Assembly (NCBI GenBank): GCA_022843805.1
Contig: JALHMY010000050.1
Span: 1-63,413 of the forward strand
DNA: 63,413 bases
Direction of reading: 5' to 3'
Origin: Fuerstiella sp.
Lineage (GTDB): Bacteria; Planctomycetota; Planctomycetia; Planctomycetales; Planctomycetaceae
Below the pieces are notes generated by a model. The model searched no databases and was not told where the DNA came from. It saw nothing but the letters and a program-made list of their open reading frames with translations. A program made the position numbers and the translations under genes. Below, piece after piece: positions 18,535 through 27,806 of this stretch (position 1 is the stretch's first letter; each line of letters starts with the position of its first letter).

Positions 18535-19539
18535 TCAAACCCTTGCTTTGGTCAGATTGCTCAGCATCGCCAGCCGCTGCTCTCGTAACTGAATTGCCTC
18601 GGCAATTTTATCCAATGTGTCCGAATCAGGAACCCGGTCACCTGCGGAGGCCGTTTGTTCAATTTGCTGCGGGCGACGAGCACCCACAATGGCCGATGTC
18701 ACAGACGGATGCTGTAAAACCCAGGCGATCGCCAGTTCCGCCACGGTCCACCCGAGCTGAGCAGAAATCTGATGCATCGTTTGAACAAAGTCGAGGTTGA
18801 TTTCCAGCTGAGGTGACTGAAAACGAGGATCTCGACTTCGATGGTCTGTACTGCTCAACGCAGCCGCCCGTTCTGCCGTAAATGTCCCTGACAGCAGTCC
18901 CTTTCCCATCGGGCTGTAACATATCACGCCGATCTGTTCTCGTTCGCAGAATGGAAGAATTTCCTGTTCGACATCTCTTGCAATCATGCTGTAGGGCGGC
19001 TGCAGCGAGACGATTGGATGGATCGCCTGCAAACGCTTCATCTGGGATACCGAGTGATTGGACACACCGATGTGGGCCACTTTTCCCTGCTTTTTCAAAT
19101 CCACCAGTGCCTGCCAGCCTTCTTCAATGTCTTCATCCGGTTCCGGCCAGTGCAGCTGATAAAGGTCGATGCAGTCCGTGTTGAGTCTGCGAAGGCTGGC
19201 TTCACATTCAGCAATCACACTGGAGCGTTTCAGACATTTGTCGATTTCGCCATTTCCAACGGCCACCCGACCGCATTTTGTGGCAATCAGCGGACGATCG
19301 GCAACCGGAATACGCTCCATCGCCTTTGCAACGAGAAGTTCGCTGCGGCCTTCGCCATAGATCGCAGCTGTGTCGATCCAGTTAACTCCCAGTTCAACCG
19401 AACGCACAATGGCCTGCACGGCCTCCTCTTCATCCTGATCACCCCATCCGAATTTCCATTCACCTCCTCCAATCGCCCACGTTCCCAGACCAATGACGCT
19501 TAACTTCAGTGACGAATTTCCCAGCAGACGGTATTGCAT
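18535..19539 (-). CDS. Aldo/keto reductase
   Basis: 334 residues, a full TIM-barrel aldo/keto reductase. The catalytic tetrad is visible: Asp and Tyr in WIDTAAIYGEGRSE, Lys in LIATKCGRV, His in LYQLHWPEPDED. The NADPH-binding C-terminal segment is SAIVGARRPQQIEQ. It resembles the YajO/IolS/Tas-type reductases. Cytoplasmic, substrate unknown. The gene stands alone, divergent from the pyrK-like gene with about 280 bp between them. Confidence 0.92.
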   Translation of the reverse strand: MQYRLLGNSSLKLSVIGLGTWAIGGGEWKFGWGDQDEEEAVQAIVRSVELGVNWIDTAAIYGEGRSELLVAKAMERIPVADRPLIATKCGRVAVGNGEIDKCLKRSSVIAECEASLRRLNTDCIDLYQLHWPEPDEDIEEGWQALVDLKKQGKVAHIGVSNHSVSQMKRLQAIHPIVSLQPPYSMIARDVEQEILPFCEREQIGVICYSPMGKGLLSGTFTAERAAALSSTDHRSRDPRFQSPQLEINLDFVQTMHQISAQLGWTVAELAIAWVLQHPSVTSAIVGARRPQQIEQTASAGDRVPDSDTLDKIAEAIQLREQRLAMLSNLTKARV

Positions 19540-19823
19540 TGAAAGAGTTTCCTTAAAAGCATTGTGCCTGGATTAGCAGAGTATCAAACTGAGTGCGGAA
19601 GACCGTGTCGGGAAGAATGGCGGGCCGCGTTCTTTTCACATCTTCAGCTTCATCAATGAGGGCGATATCGGGGTGGACAGGCTGTTTGATAGCGAGACCG
19701 TCTTCATTTGTCATTCCGGATGACGGGATGGTCCCCGGAAGACACTTCAGGTGCTCATTGTAAACGTGTAGACTGTCTTCCCGGATCTTCTCGTTTTCTG
19801 TACTCGTTCAGGCCACAGTTTGC

Positions 19824-20732
19824 ATGTCTCATTCGTCCGCTCCCTGTGATTCCTCAGCGTCGATGCCGGGTATGGTCGCCTGTGCGGCCCGACATGTTGC
19901 TCGTGTGGCGGGCGTGCGTCGGATGGCGGCTGACACATGGTGTGCGGCGATTGATGCTCCTGATCTTGCTTCGAAAATCACTCCGGGGCAGTTCTTTATG
20001 ATTCGACCGGCTGAAGGGACCGATCCGCTGCTGGGGCGGCCATTCGCCCTTTATGACACTCTGTCCGACAGCAATGGAAACCCTACAGGCGTTGAGTTTG
20101 GGTTTGTCAAAGTCGGAAAGCTGACGTCGATCATGAGCGACTGGCGGCCCGGGGATCGTGTTTCGATCTGGGGGCCTCTCGGTAACGGATTTCCCTTACC
20201 CGACTGTCAGCATCTGATCTGCGTGGCGGGGGGCATCGGTCAAACGCCCTTTCTTGGTGTGATTCGTGAAGCGCTTGGTCAGCGGTCGTATGGTCAGCCA
20301 GCTCGGCAGGTACCTCGGAAACCAGAATCAGTGACTCTTTGTTACGGCGTTCGTTCGGAAAAATGGCTCGCGGGTCTGGATGATTTCGCTCTGCCTGGTC
20401 TGGATGTTCGGCTGGCAACGGACGACGGAAGCCGGGGCCATCATGGTTATGTGACCGACCTGCTGCGTCTGCAGCTTCAGCAAAATCGGCCGGACACTCA
20501 TGTTTACTGCTGTGGTCCGGAGCCGATGATGGCGGCAGTTGCCAAAGTCTGTCGGGAAGCGAAAGTGGCCTGCTGGCTGTCTTTGGAAACCCCCATGGCC
20601 TGCGGCTTCGGGGCCTGCTTCAGCTGCGTCACGAAGGTGGTGGAACCGGATGGATCATGGGATTATCGTCGCACATGCGTTGAAGGACCGGTCTTTGCGG
20701 CTGACCGCCTTCTGTTCCACGAATCGGTTTGA
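19824..20732 (+). CDS. PyrK-like dihydroorotate dehydrogenase electron-transfer subunit
   Basis: 302 residues of the ferredoxin-NADP+ reductase superfamily. FAD site around [13 protein letters not shown](P) site [15 protein letters not shown], and a C-terminal [2Fe-2S] cluster region with CGFGACFSC and a fourth Cys in YRRTCVEGP. This matches PyrK, which links dihydroorotate oxidation by PyrD to NAD+. An N-terminal extension of about 20 residues precedes the domain; ATG 19863 is an alternative start. No pyrD is nearby, so the partner must be encoded elsewhere. Confidence 0.88.
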   Translation: MSHSSAPCDSSASMPGMVACAARHVARVAGVRRMAADTWCAAIDAPDLASKITPGQFFMIRPAEGTDPLLGRPFALYDTLSDSNGNPTGVEFGFVKVGKLTSIMSDWRPGDRVSIWGPLGNGFPLPDCQHLICVAGGIGQTPFLGVIREALGQRSYGQPARQVPRKPESVTLCYGVRSEKWLAGLDDFALPGLDVRLATDDGSRGHHGYVTDLLRLQLQQNRPDTHVYCCGPEPMMAAVAKVCREAKVACWLSLETPMACGFGACFSCVTKVVEPDGSWDYRRTCVEGPVFAADRLLFHESV

Positions 20733-20899
20733 CGTAATTGTGCAAACTGCCTGGCGACCGCGCGACGGTTCGGGCCTTTTGTTCCTTCGGTCCATAAGAT
20801 TCCGGGGCCTGACGACCCCGGCAATGGTTGTGTCTGAGCTCCGGGCATAAAGCAATGGAAATTGCCTTCGATAAGATCCCGACAAAATTCAAATCCGCA

Positions 20900-22380
20900 T
20901 TTTTTAACCACAGATAGCACAGAGAACACAGATGAATCGCAGGATTTCTGATGTGTGGCGCAGGGCATTTCAATTGGTGTTGCGCGGGTGATACTGAGTT
21001 CCGGAAGAAGGATTTGGCAGAAAAATTTCAGGGCAGAAAAATGAATCGCAGGCGATGACGGGATGGTCGGTGGGTTAACTGGCAGGAACTCACACAAGGA
21101 GGTCAGACCGATCTTCCGTTCTAATTTTTCTGCCCAATAATTTTTCTGCCAACTTCCGTCCGACTGCTCAAACAGCGGAACTGCAGCTCGCCGTGCGTGT
21201 GAAATTCGCTGAGACAGTTCATCAGCGAATGATGTGGTCGCAGGCAAACCGACAGAGCGATCGTGCGATTCATCCGCGTAATCTGCGGTTCATTCAATGT
21301 TCGTTTTTTTGACCACAGATTACACAGAGAACACAGATGAATCGCAGGATTTCTGATGTGTGACGCAGGGCATTTCGATTGGTGTTGAGCGGGTGATACC
21401 GAGTTCCGGAAGAAGGATTTGGCAGAAAAATTTCAGGGCAGAAAAATGAATTGCGGGCGATGACGGGATGGTCGGTGGGTTAACTGGCAGGAACTCCTGC
21501 AAAGGAGGCCAGACCGATCTTCTGTTCCAATTTTTCTGCCCAATAATTTTTCTGCCAACTTCCGTCCGACTGCTCAAACAGCGGAACTGCAGCTCGCCGT
21601 GCGTGTGAAATTCGCTGAGACAGTTCATCAGCGAATGATGTGGTCGCAGGCAAACCGACAGAGTGTTGGTGTGATTGATCCGCGATATCCGTGTCATCCG
21701 CGGTTCATTCAACGTTCGTTTTTAACCACAGATAGCACAGAGAACACAGATGAATCGCAGGATTTTTGATCTGCGGCGCAGGGCATTTCGATTGGTGTTG
21801 AGCGGGTGATACTGAGTTCCGGAAGAAGGATTTGGCAGAAAACTTTCAGGGCAGAAAAATGAATCGCAGGCGATGACGGGATGGTCGGTGGGTTAACTGG
21901 CAGGAACTCACACAAGGGAGGCCAGACCGATCTTCCGTTCTAATTTTTCTGCCCAATAATTTTTCTGCCAACTTCCGTCCGACTGCTCAAACAGCGGAAC
22001 AGGAGCTCACCATGCCTGTGAAATTCGCTGTGACAGTTCATCATCGCATGATGTGGTTGCAGGCAAACCGACAGAGCGATCGTGCGATTCATCCGCGTAA
22101 TCTGCGGTTCATTCAATGTTCGTTTTTTTGACCACAGATTACACAGAGAACACAGATGAATCGCAGGATTTCTATGTGTGACGCAGGGCATTTCGATTGG
22201 TGTTGAGCGGGTGATACTGAGTTCCGGCAGAAGGATTTGACAGAAAAATTTCAGGGCAGAAAAATGAATCGCAGGCGATGACGGGATGGTCGTTGAGTCA
22301 ACTGGCAGGAACTCCCACCAGGGAGGTCAGACCGATCGTCCGTTCCAATTTTTCTGCCCAATAATTTTTCTGCCAACTGA
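20900..22380. repeat. Tandem array, about 407-bp unit, three and a half copies
   Basis: Units start with ACCACAGAT(A/T)... at about 20907, 21312, 21725 and 22131 (steps 405, 413, 406). The fourth stops near 22379. Each begins with ACAGAGAACACAGATGAATC, then carries GGCAGAAAAATTTCAGGGC. About 100 bp later comes the inverted counterpart TTTCTGCCCAATAATTTTTC, giving an arm pair of about 30 bp. Next is a conserved stretch that ends in TGCGGTTCATTCAA(C/T)GTTCG. Copies differ by scattered substitutions. Minus-strand frames here just translate the repeat. Confidence 0.95.
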
Positions 22381-22436
22381 GGATGTCGCCAGCGGTTACT
22401 CAGTTTCAATGGGCGCCCAGCTAATTCAAGCTTCGT

Positions 22437-23420
22437 TTACTGCGATGCCGAAACTGTCGGAAAGCGTAATTCCCTCAGCTGTTTCCAGCTGATGATCTCA
22501 ATCCCCATCTGGTCGATCTGTCGTTTGACTTCGGGATCAGTAAATATTCGAGTGTCATTGCCACGAAGAAAGTGGCTGCCGGTGATTGCCTGCAGTTCGG
22601 CGTCGTCAGTGCCACAGTGAATAATCATCTGTGTCACTCCGGGCTGCAGATTTCGAAACGTATTGAGGTAGCGTTCCAGCCTGTCCTGATGATTTTTGCC
22701 CTCGTAAAACTGATAGAGGTAGTCGATGGATGGCAACCCCCGGGCTTCCAGCTGATCGATATACTGTGAACCCTTTTTCAGCAGATCCGGATAACCACGT
22801 CCGATGACCGGATCCGGATGGCGCATGATCATAACGGGCAAATTATACTCCAGCCCAAGACGAACATAGATTTCCAGAAAATCGCCTGTGGCCACGACAG
22901 TGCCCATGTGGGTGTCGAGATGACTCAGCGGGATCCCGGCCTGTAGAGCCCGGTCAATCTGAGCTCGAAGTTCAATCTCCACTTCAGCCGGACGTGCGGT
23001 ACTGGTCACGGCGTCCTTGCTCTGCGGCAGAAATCCGTCTTTATCAATCAGAGAAGGTACTTTGTCCGGACCGGCGACAGGTGACCAGCGATAGCGACCA
23101 AATTCCGAATTCAGTGTCAGATGAATGCCGTAGTCCAGATCCGGGCGACTGCGGGCAAATTCGGCGAATTCAGGGAACCAGGGACAAGGCACCATAATGC
23201 TGCAGGAAGAGACACTGCCTTCCGTCAGACCTTTGATTGTTGCCTGGTTCACCGAATGGCACATGGCTGCATCATCAGAATGAATAATCAGATATCGCCT
23301 GCTATCCGGCAATGGCTTTGCTTCCTTCCGCTGTGCATCCTGGGCAAACACCTCCGACACGCAAACGCATGTCAGAATGCCTGCGAACAGGAACCTGCTG
23401 ATCCACCGTGTTGAAAACAT
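22437..23420 (-). CDS. ChbG/YdjC-like polysaccharide deacetylase-family protein, exported
   Basis: 327 residues from ATG 23420, chosen because a classic signal peptide follows (MFSTRWISRFLFAGILTCVC, VSEVFA); ATG 23480 would add 20 residues. The core matches the YdjC/ChbG family: IIHSDDAAMCHSVNQA (metal-binding Asp), DYGIHLTLNSEF (His), PLSHLDTHMGTV (His), and MIIHCGTDDAEL. Family members deacetylate chito-oligosaccharides or related sugars. An exported version with DTHMG motifs is frequent in Planctomycetes. It lies 90 bp downstream of the thioredoxin-TPR gene, same strand, so possibly one transcript. Confidence 0.82.
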   Translation of the reverse strand: MFSTRWISRFLFAGILTCVCVSEVFAQDAQRKEAKPLPDSRRYLIIHSDDAAMCHSVNQATIKGLTEGSVSSCSIMVPCPWFPEFAEFARSRPDLDYGIHLTLNSEFGRYRWSPVAGPDKVPSLIDKDGFLPQSKDAVTSTARPAEVEIELRAQIDRALQAGIPLSHLDTHMGTVVATGDFLEIYVRLGLEYNLPVMIMRHPDPVIGRGYPDLLKKGSQYIDQLEARGLPSIDYLYQFYEGKNHQDRLERYLNTFRNLQPGVTQMIIHCGTDDAELQAITGSHFLRGNDTRIFTDPEVKRQIDQMGIEIISWKQLRELRFPTVSASQ

Positions 23421-23513
23421 AAAGATAGGGGCCTGTCGAGTCTGCCAGAGAGATCTTAAGGAAGATGCAGCGTGAATCATCCGATTTCGTTTCCGAAGCG
23501 GATCGGGCTCAGC

Positions 23514-24383
23514 CTAATAGAAGGCCGTCGCCAGTCGGCGGCGAAAATCGGAGGCGAGTTTGGATTTTGGTCCCATGATTCCCAGGATACCGACCATCAC
23601 TTCCTTGGCCTGAGTACCGGCGCCGGCCCGGTCACGGCTGATAATGGAAAGGCACATATCACAGGCTTCCTCAAACCGGTTGTCCGCCCCCAGCGCTTCT
23701 GCCAGCTTTAACTGCAGGGCGAGGTCAGTCGGATTTTCTTCCAGAGCCCGTCGAGCTTCCTGAACACCGCCTGATTCTTCCACCTGAGCTCGGATTTCCA
23801 GCTGATCCAGCAACGCCTGAGCATCAGGTTCCAGCCATCCACGTTTTTGCAGTTCGTCGATGATTTCCCGGCTTTCCAGATCCCGATCCAGAGCCAGGAG
23901 AACGCGTGCGAGAGAAATGCTGTATTCCGGGGTCTTTGGATCATGCTGTACTGCTTTTCGGTAGTATCCTTCAGCGAGCGATGTGGATCCTTCGGCCTCG
24001 TGCAGCTGACCTTCCTGAAACGCTTCAACAGCTGGTGAAGGGACAAACGCTTCGATCCACTGGCGAATCTGAGCTTCGGTTTGAACACCCTGAAAATGGC
24101 TGACCGGCTGACCGTCAACCATGGCCACGACGAAAGGAATGGACTGCACCCCAAATGCGCCCGCAATTTCGGGGCATTCGTCGACGTTCACTTTGATCAG
24201 TGAAATTCGTCCGGCCAGCTCTGTTGTGATTTTCTCAAGAAGCGGCATCAGCTGGCGACAGGGAGCACACCATTCCGCCCAGAAATCCACCACCACGGGG
24301 TGTTCGGCTGACTGATCGATTACATCAGCACGAAAAGACTCCATTGTCGTGCTTTTGATCCACGTGTTAGGTTGTTCGGCCAT
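23514..24383 (-). CDS. cnoX: Thioredoxin-domain TPR protein, CnoX/YbbN-like
   Basis: 289 residues from ATG 24383 (an upstream in-frame start at 24443 lacks conservation). Residues 10-115 are thioredoxin with the WCAPC active site inside VVVDFWAEWCAPCRQLMPLL, cis-Pro in GVQSIPFVVAM. The rest is helical TPR-like (LAEGYYRKAVQHDPKTPEYS, LALQLKLAEALGADNRFEEA). This is the architecture of the chaperedoxin CnoX. Unlike E. coli CnoX, which has SXXC, this one keeps both cysteines. Cytoplasmic; protects proteins from oxidative damage in the family. Confidence 0.87.
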   Translation of the reverse strand: MAEQPNTWIKSTTMESFRADVIDQSAEHPVVVDFWAEWCAPCRQLMPLLEKITTELAGRISLIKVNVDECPEIAGAFGVQSIPFVVAMVDGQPVSHFQGVQTEAQIRQWIEAFVPSPAVEAFQEGQLHEAEGSTSLAEGYYRKAVQHDPKTPEYSISLARVLLALDRDLESREIIDELQKRGWLEPDAQALLDQLEIRAQVEESGGVQEARRALEENPTDLALQLKLAEALGADNRFEEACDMCLSIISRDRAGAGTQAKEVMVGILGIMGPKSKLASDFRRRLATAFY

Positions 24384-24635
24384 TTTCTCTGAGATCCTGA
24401 ATTCAAACGAAATGCAATCGACGGCCTGTTGATGCACAGCCACAGTTCCCTGCAGACTCGAATGCTGCTGACAAACATGCTGCCAGAAAATCCGGGCGGG
24501 TGTGCAGGCAAACGTGTTTTACACGGACACACTGCCGAATGAAATCAAGAGCCGGTTACCTGTCGGGATTGCGATGTGTCAAGACGTATATTAACGCATT
24601 CTGCCGACTCCCGTTTGGATGCAGAATCAAAAAGC

Positions 24636-24667
24636 AAAAACCCTGCCGAATAGAAATCGGCAGGGTT
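24636..24667 (-). terminator. Rho-independent terminator of the DUF1559 gene
   Basis: On the minus strand, AACCCTGCCGA / TCGGCAGGGTT forms an 11-bp stem with a short loop, followed by TTT-GC-TTTTT. It lies about 55 bp after the stop of the DUF1559 gene. Confidence 0.88.
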
Positions 24668-24722
24668 CGTTGCGGAAGTCGACTGGCCTGTACAGCCAGC
24701 AGTCAGGAAGAAAGGATTCGAA

Positions 24723-25739
24723 TCAGAATTCGCCCACGATATCGCCCTGCTGCAAGGTGATCAGTGCTACCAGCGATGAGCCCGCAATGTTCTCGCTGAG
24801 GAAACGTACAGAACCATCAGCCAGAAGCGTTTGAGCACCGCCAACATGGAATGAATACATTTCGCTGTCATTCGTACAATTCATCGAGCAGGTGCCAACA
24901 ATCGTTGTGTTGCCGCCGCCACTTGTATTGTTTTGAAGACCAGCAGAATTTGCTCCGTCCACACTGAAACCGCCATTGATGTCGGCCCAGCCCCAGCCAT
25001 CAGCTGTGAAGGGAGTACCGAAAGCCACATTTCCTGTGCGAGGATTGGTGCCAGGCTGTCGTCCGATGTAAACTCTGGGACGTCCGGCATCTTCCCCGAT
25101 CAGAATTGTATTGGAAGTTCCGTCGGTGATGTCGCGAATTCGCGTGCCGCCAGGTCCGCGACCCAGTCCGCCCATGGCATCCCTTGTTCCGATTGAAGGC
25201 AGTCCACTGGCGACAATGAACGCATTGCGGACAGCGTTGATGGAACCGTAGTCGCTGTATCCCCACAGCGGAGTGTCACTGCGCGTGCCGTTGCTGATTG
25301 CGCTGTACAGAGCTGATGTTGGGGTTGGCCGCGATCCTGGTGTGGATGGACAGACAAATGCAGGAAGCTGAGTTGTGGTGGCCGCATCGTTGGCAGGAAC
25401 AAACCAGCTCAGGTTGCTGTTGTAAATGCTGTACAGCGGTGCCTGCTCAATGTAGGGCAGAATCATTACATTCCACGTCTGCTGATATACGGGAAACGGT
25501 GCCGACAAATTGATTCGGCTCGGCGGAAACATCGTGAATGTGCTCTCATAGTTGTGCAGAGCAAGACCGATTTGCTTCAGGTTGTTCTTGCACTGTGTGC
25601 GGCGGGCGGCTTCTCTGGCCTGTTGTACGGCCGGCAGCAGCAGACTGATCAGAATCGCGATAATCGCAATGACCACCAGCAGTTCAATCAGCGTGAAACC
25701 TCTTGCAGTTCGGCGATTCTTAACAGAATAGCTGTTCAT
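24723..25739 (-). CDS. DUF1559 prepilin-like protein
   Basis: 338 residues from ATG 25739, preceded by GGAGGAATTG. The N-terminus is a type IV pilin-like signal (RRTARGFTLIELLVVIAIIA, cleavage expected between G and F) and a long hydrophobic helix. It is followed by the DUF1559 hallmark LLPAVQQAREAARRTQCKNN, LKQIGLALHNYES, and a C-terminal HVGGAQTLLADGSVRFLSEN. Such proteins are present in dozens of copies in planctomycete genomes. They are pseudopilin-like envelope proteins of unknown assembly. A same-strand lipoprotein gene lies upstream, a common pairing. Confidence 0.95.
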   Translation of the reverse strand: MNSYSVKNRRTARGFTLIELLVVIAIIAILISLLLPAVQQAREAARRTQCKNNLKQIGLALHNYESTFTMFPPSRINLSAPFPVYQQTWNVMILPYIEQAPLYSIYNSNLSWFVPANDAATTTQLPAFVCPSTPGSRPTPTSALYSAISNGTRSDTPLWGYSDYGSINAVRNAFIVASGLPSIGTRDAMGGLGRGPGGTRIRDITDGTSNTILIGEDAGRPRVYIGRQPGTNPRTGNVAFGTPFTADGWGWADINGGFSVDGANSAGLQNNTSGGGNTTIVGTCSMNCTNDSEMYSFHVGGAQTLLADGSVRFLSENIAGSSLVALITLQQGDIVGEF

Positions 25740-25811
25740 CAATTCCTCCATATTGATCGTGTTCACAAAACATAACCCGGACATCTCAGATCATCAGGAT
25801 CGGATGAATTT

Positions 25812-25857
25812 GTTAAGAATTCGTGAGCGAAATGTTAATGTTGCATGAATTCTTAAC
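25812..25857. promoter_or_regulatory. Inverted repeat upstream of the DUF1559 gene
   Basis: GTTAAGAATTC (25812-25822) and GAATTCTTAAC (25847-25857) are perfect inverted arms separated by 24 bp, about 70 bp before the DUF1559 start. A third TTAA sits between them, so TTAA recurs at spacings near two helical turns. It is either an operator or a weak hairpin between the lipoprotein and DUF1559 genes. Confidence 0.4.
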
Positions 25858-25916
25858 ACAGACCTGCGATGTTCTTCACGTACCAGCTAAAGAGAACGAC
25901 TGAAGCACCTGCGGCT

Positions 25917-26363
25917 TCAGCGGCGAGTCAGCACCAGCGGCGGAACTTCGGTGCTTCCCGGTTTAACCTCAACCTCAAGGCCCGATGTGGAAGGGCTGAG
26001 ATACTTTCGCGGCAGTTTCTCCGGACCATACTCCGGGTCACTGGCCCCCGGATTCTTAACATCGGCCCAGGAAACCGTCACTTTGTAACGGCCTTCCGGT
26101 GCTCCGTCTGCAGGCGCATACGTGGAAACCTGAAACTGTCCGGTTTCATCGGCGATTCCAAATGGAGTCACAGCGTTTGCGGCACCTCCCTGTGCCGGAT
26201 GCAGCGTCACGACAGCTCCTGGCGCTGCCTTGCCATCAAACGAGACTTTTCCTGTTACCGGATGCAGCGAAACAGTCGGTGCGTCCTGCTTTTTGCCCCC
26301 TCCACATCCCGACGAAAACATCAGGAGTGTCCCCAAAACACAAACCCAAAGCGATTTCTTCAC
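25917..26363 (-). CDS. Lipoprotein paired with DUF1559 gene
   Basis: 148 residues. Lipoprotein signal MKKSLWVCVLGTLLMFSSGC with lipobox SSGC, then GGGKK. The mature part is a single beta-sandwich of the carboxypeptidase-regulatory / transthyretin-like type: VTGKVSFDGKAAPGAVVTLH, DETGQFQVSTY, GRYKVTVSW, KYLSPSTSGLEVEV. Planctomycete genomes frequently place such lipoproteins next to DUF1559 genes. Role unknown; envelope location is certain from the lipobox. Confidence 0.85.
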   Translation of the reverse strand: MKKSLWVCVLGTLLMFSSGCGGGKKQDAPTVSLHPVTGKVSFDGKAAPGAVVTLHPAQGGAANAVTPFGIADETGQFQVSTYAPADGAPEGRYKVTVSWADVKNPGASDPEYGPEKLPRKYLSPSTSGLEVEVKPGSTEVPPLVLTRR

Positions 26364-26520
26364 GTTTCCGCTTCCTTAAAACTCATCAATTCACATTTCA
26401 GGCAGAGCCCTGCGAATCTGCCGAACATCCGCCTGCATTTACACATGCTCGCCCGAGCTGGCAGACAGCATTGGATGTTGAGAATGAGTTATTAAGAAAT
26501 GATGAAGAAATCGTGAGGAT

Positions 26521-27678
26521 TCAGTCCACGACAATCAGGTCCCGGCTGAAGGTGGACAGCAACTCCGCTCCGTCTTCGGTAATCAGCAGATTGTCAATCA
26601 GTCGGGCGCCAAGCTTTTCATCACCGAGGAAAACAGGGGGCTCGACCGTAACAACCATCCCCGCTGCCAGCGTGTACTGGCTTCCGCCAAACAGATGCAT
26701 GGGTTCTCCCCATGTCGGCGGAAACCCGGGTGCCAGGCCGTATCCGGATGTGTGAACTCGCCCATGGTCAAGCCCCGCTTCCGCAATGATCTGTTTTGCA
26801 GCGAGGTGAGGTTCTGTCGCGGGAATGCCAGGTCGAGCGGCCGCAATGAATGCGTCGGCAGCTCGACGAACGAGATCATAAAGTTCCAGCATGCGGGATG
26901 TTGGTGTTCCCAGACAGAACTGGCGACCAATCGTGGACGTGTATCGTCGAAACACAGCGCCGTATTCAATGCTGCCATAGTCGCCCCGCCGCAGTTTTCT
27001 GTCAGTGGGTGCACCATGGCTGTAGCAGGAACGTTCGCCGGATACGAGGTTCATCGGGCTGGCAGCAAGGAAGCTTCCGGAACTCATCAAACACTGATAC
27101 ACATCGCCAGCCACCTCCAGTTCCGTTTTGCTCTCACTCAGTGACTGCCGAAATACGGACATCCCAAGATCCGCGATGCGACTGGCTTCCCGAATGTATT
27201 GCAGTTCGTTTGGGGACTTTACCAGCTTCAGGTCATGGACCAGATTGGAAGGTTCAGCGACCAGCGCCTTACCGAGCAGGTCCCGGATACGGACATAATC
27301 TTTGGGATGAAGATAATATGCCGGAACCTCCATCCCCACCCGAGCCTGAATGAGGCCGAGAGACCTCACGGTTTGCTCAAAGAGCTGAACAGGATCTTCT
27401 GGTTCCGGACCGCCAAAGGTGATCAGCTGATCGACAAACGCATCCTGTTCAAATTCACAGCGTTCGCCTTCCCGTGTGATGACGGTGATTGGGCCGGGCT
27501 CCGCGGAAAGCAGCAGACACTGAAATTCCTGGTAGCTCTTCGCGTCGGAGCCTGTCAGCCAGTGAATGGACACTGGATGAAACAACACCATCCAGTCAAG
27601 TCCGGCGTTCTGCATGGCATTGCGGACTCGCTGCCGTCGGGATGAGAATTCATCAAAAGAAAAATCGTAACGGGACAT
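26521..27678 (-). CDS. M24-family (creatinase/aminopeptidase P fold) protein with altered metal site
   Basis: 385 residues from ATG 27678; a GTG at 27729 is less likely. N-terminal creatinase domain (DWMVLFHPVSIHWLTGSDAK) and C-terminal pita-bread domain. At the positions of the five metal ligands of aminopeptidase P I see Glu for the first Asp (GSIEYGAVF), Thr for the second Asp (YTSTIGRQF), Glu kept in VVTVEPPVF, and Ile for the last Glu (ARLIDNLLITEDG). The HTSGYGLAPGFPPTWGEP stretch resembles creatinase or ectoine-hydrolase-like proteins. So it is probably a metal-independent hydrolase; substrate unknown. Confidence 0.78.
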   Translation of the reverse strand: MSRYDFSFDEFSSRRQRVRNAMQNAGLDWMVLFHPVSIHWLTGSDAKSYQEFQCLLLSAEPGPITVITREGERCEFEQDAFVDQLITFGGPEPEDPVQLFEQTVRSLGLIQARVGMEVPAYYLHPKDYVRIRDLLGKALVAEPSNLVHDLKLVKSPNELQYIREASRIADLGMSVFRQSLSESKTELEVAGDVYQCLMSSGSFLAASPMNLVSGERSCYSHGAPTDRKLRRGDYGSIEYGAVFRRYTSTIGRQFCLGTPTSRMLELYDLVRRAADAFIAAARPGIPATEPHLAAKQIIAEAGLDHGRVHTSGYGLAPGFPPTWGEPMHLFGGSQYTLAAGMVVTVEPPVFLGDEKLGARLIDNLLITEDGAELLSTFSRDLIVVD

Positions 27679-27806
27679 AACGTGCTCTGATTCCAGTTTG
27701 GCGTTACAACACGGCTTCAGGTTAGACACTGGCCAGTTGACCTGATGATGCGATATCCTGACGGATCATGCCACGGCCGTACAGCAGACTGCAGCGGAGT
27801 TTCTTA

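Noticed and set aside
20629..22191. Minus-strand proteins with CEFLPVNPPTIPSSPAIHFS
   Set aside because: The same peptide recurs in each unit of the 407-bp array; repeat translation, not a gene family.
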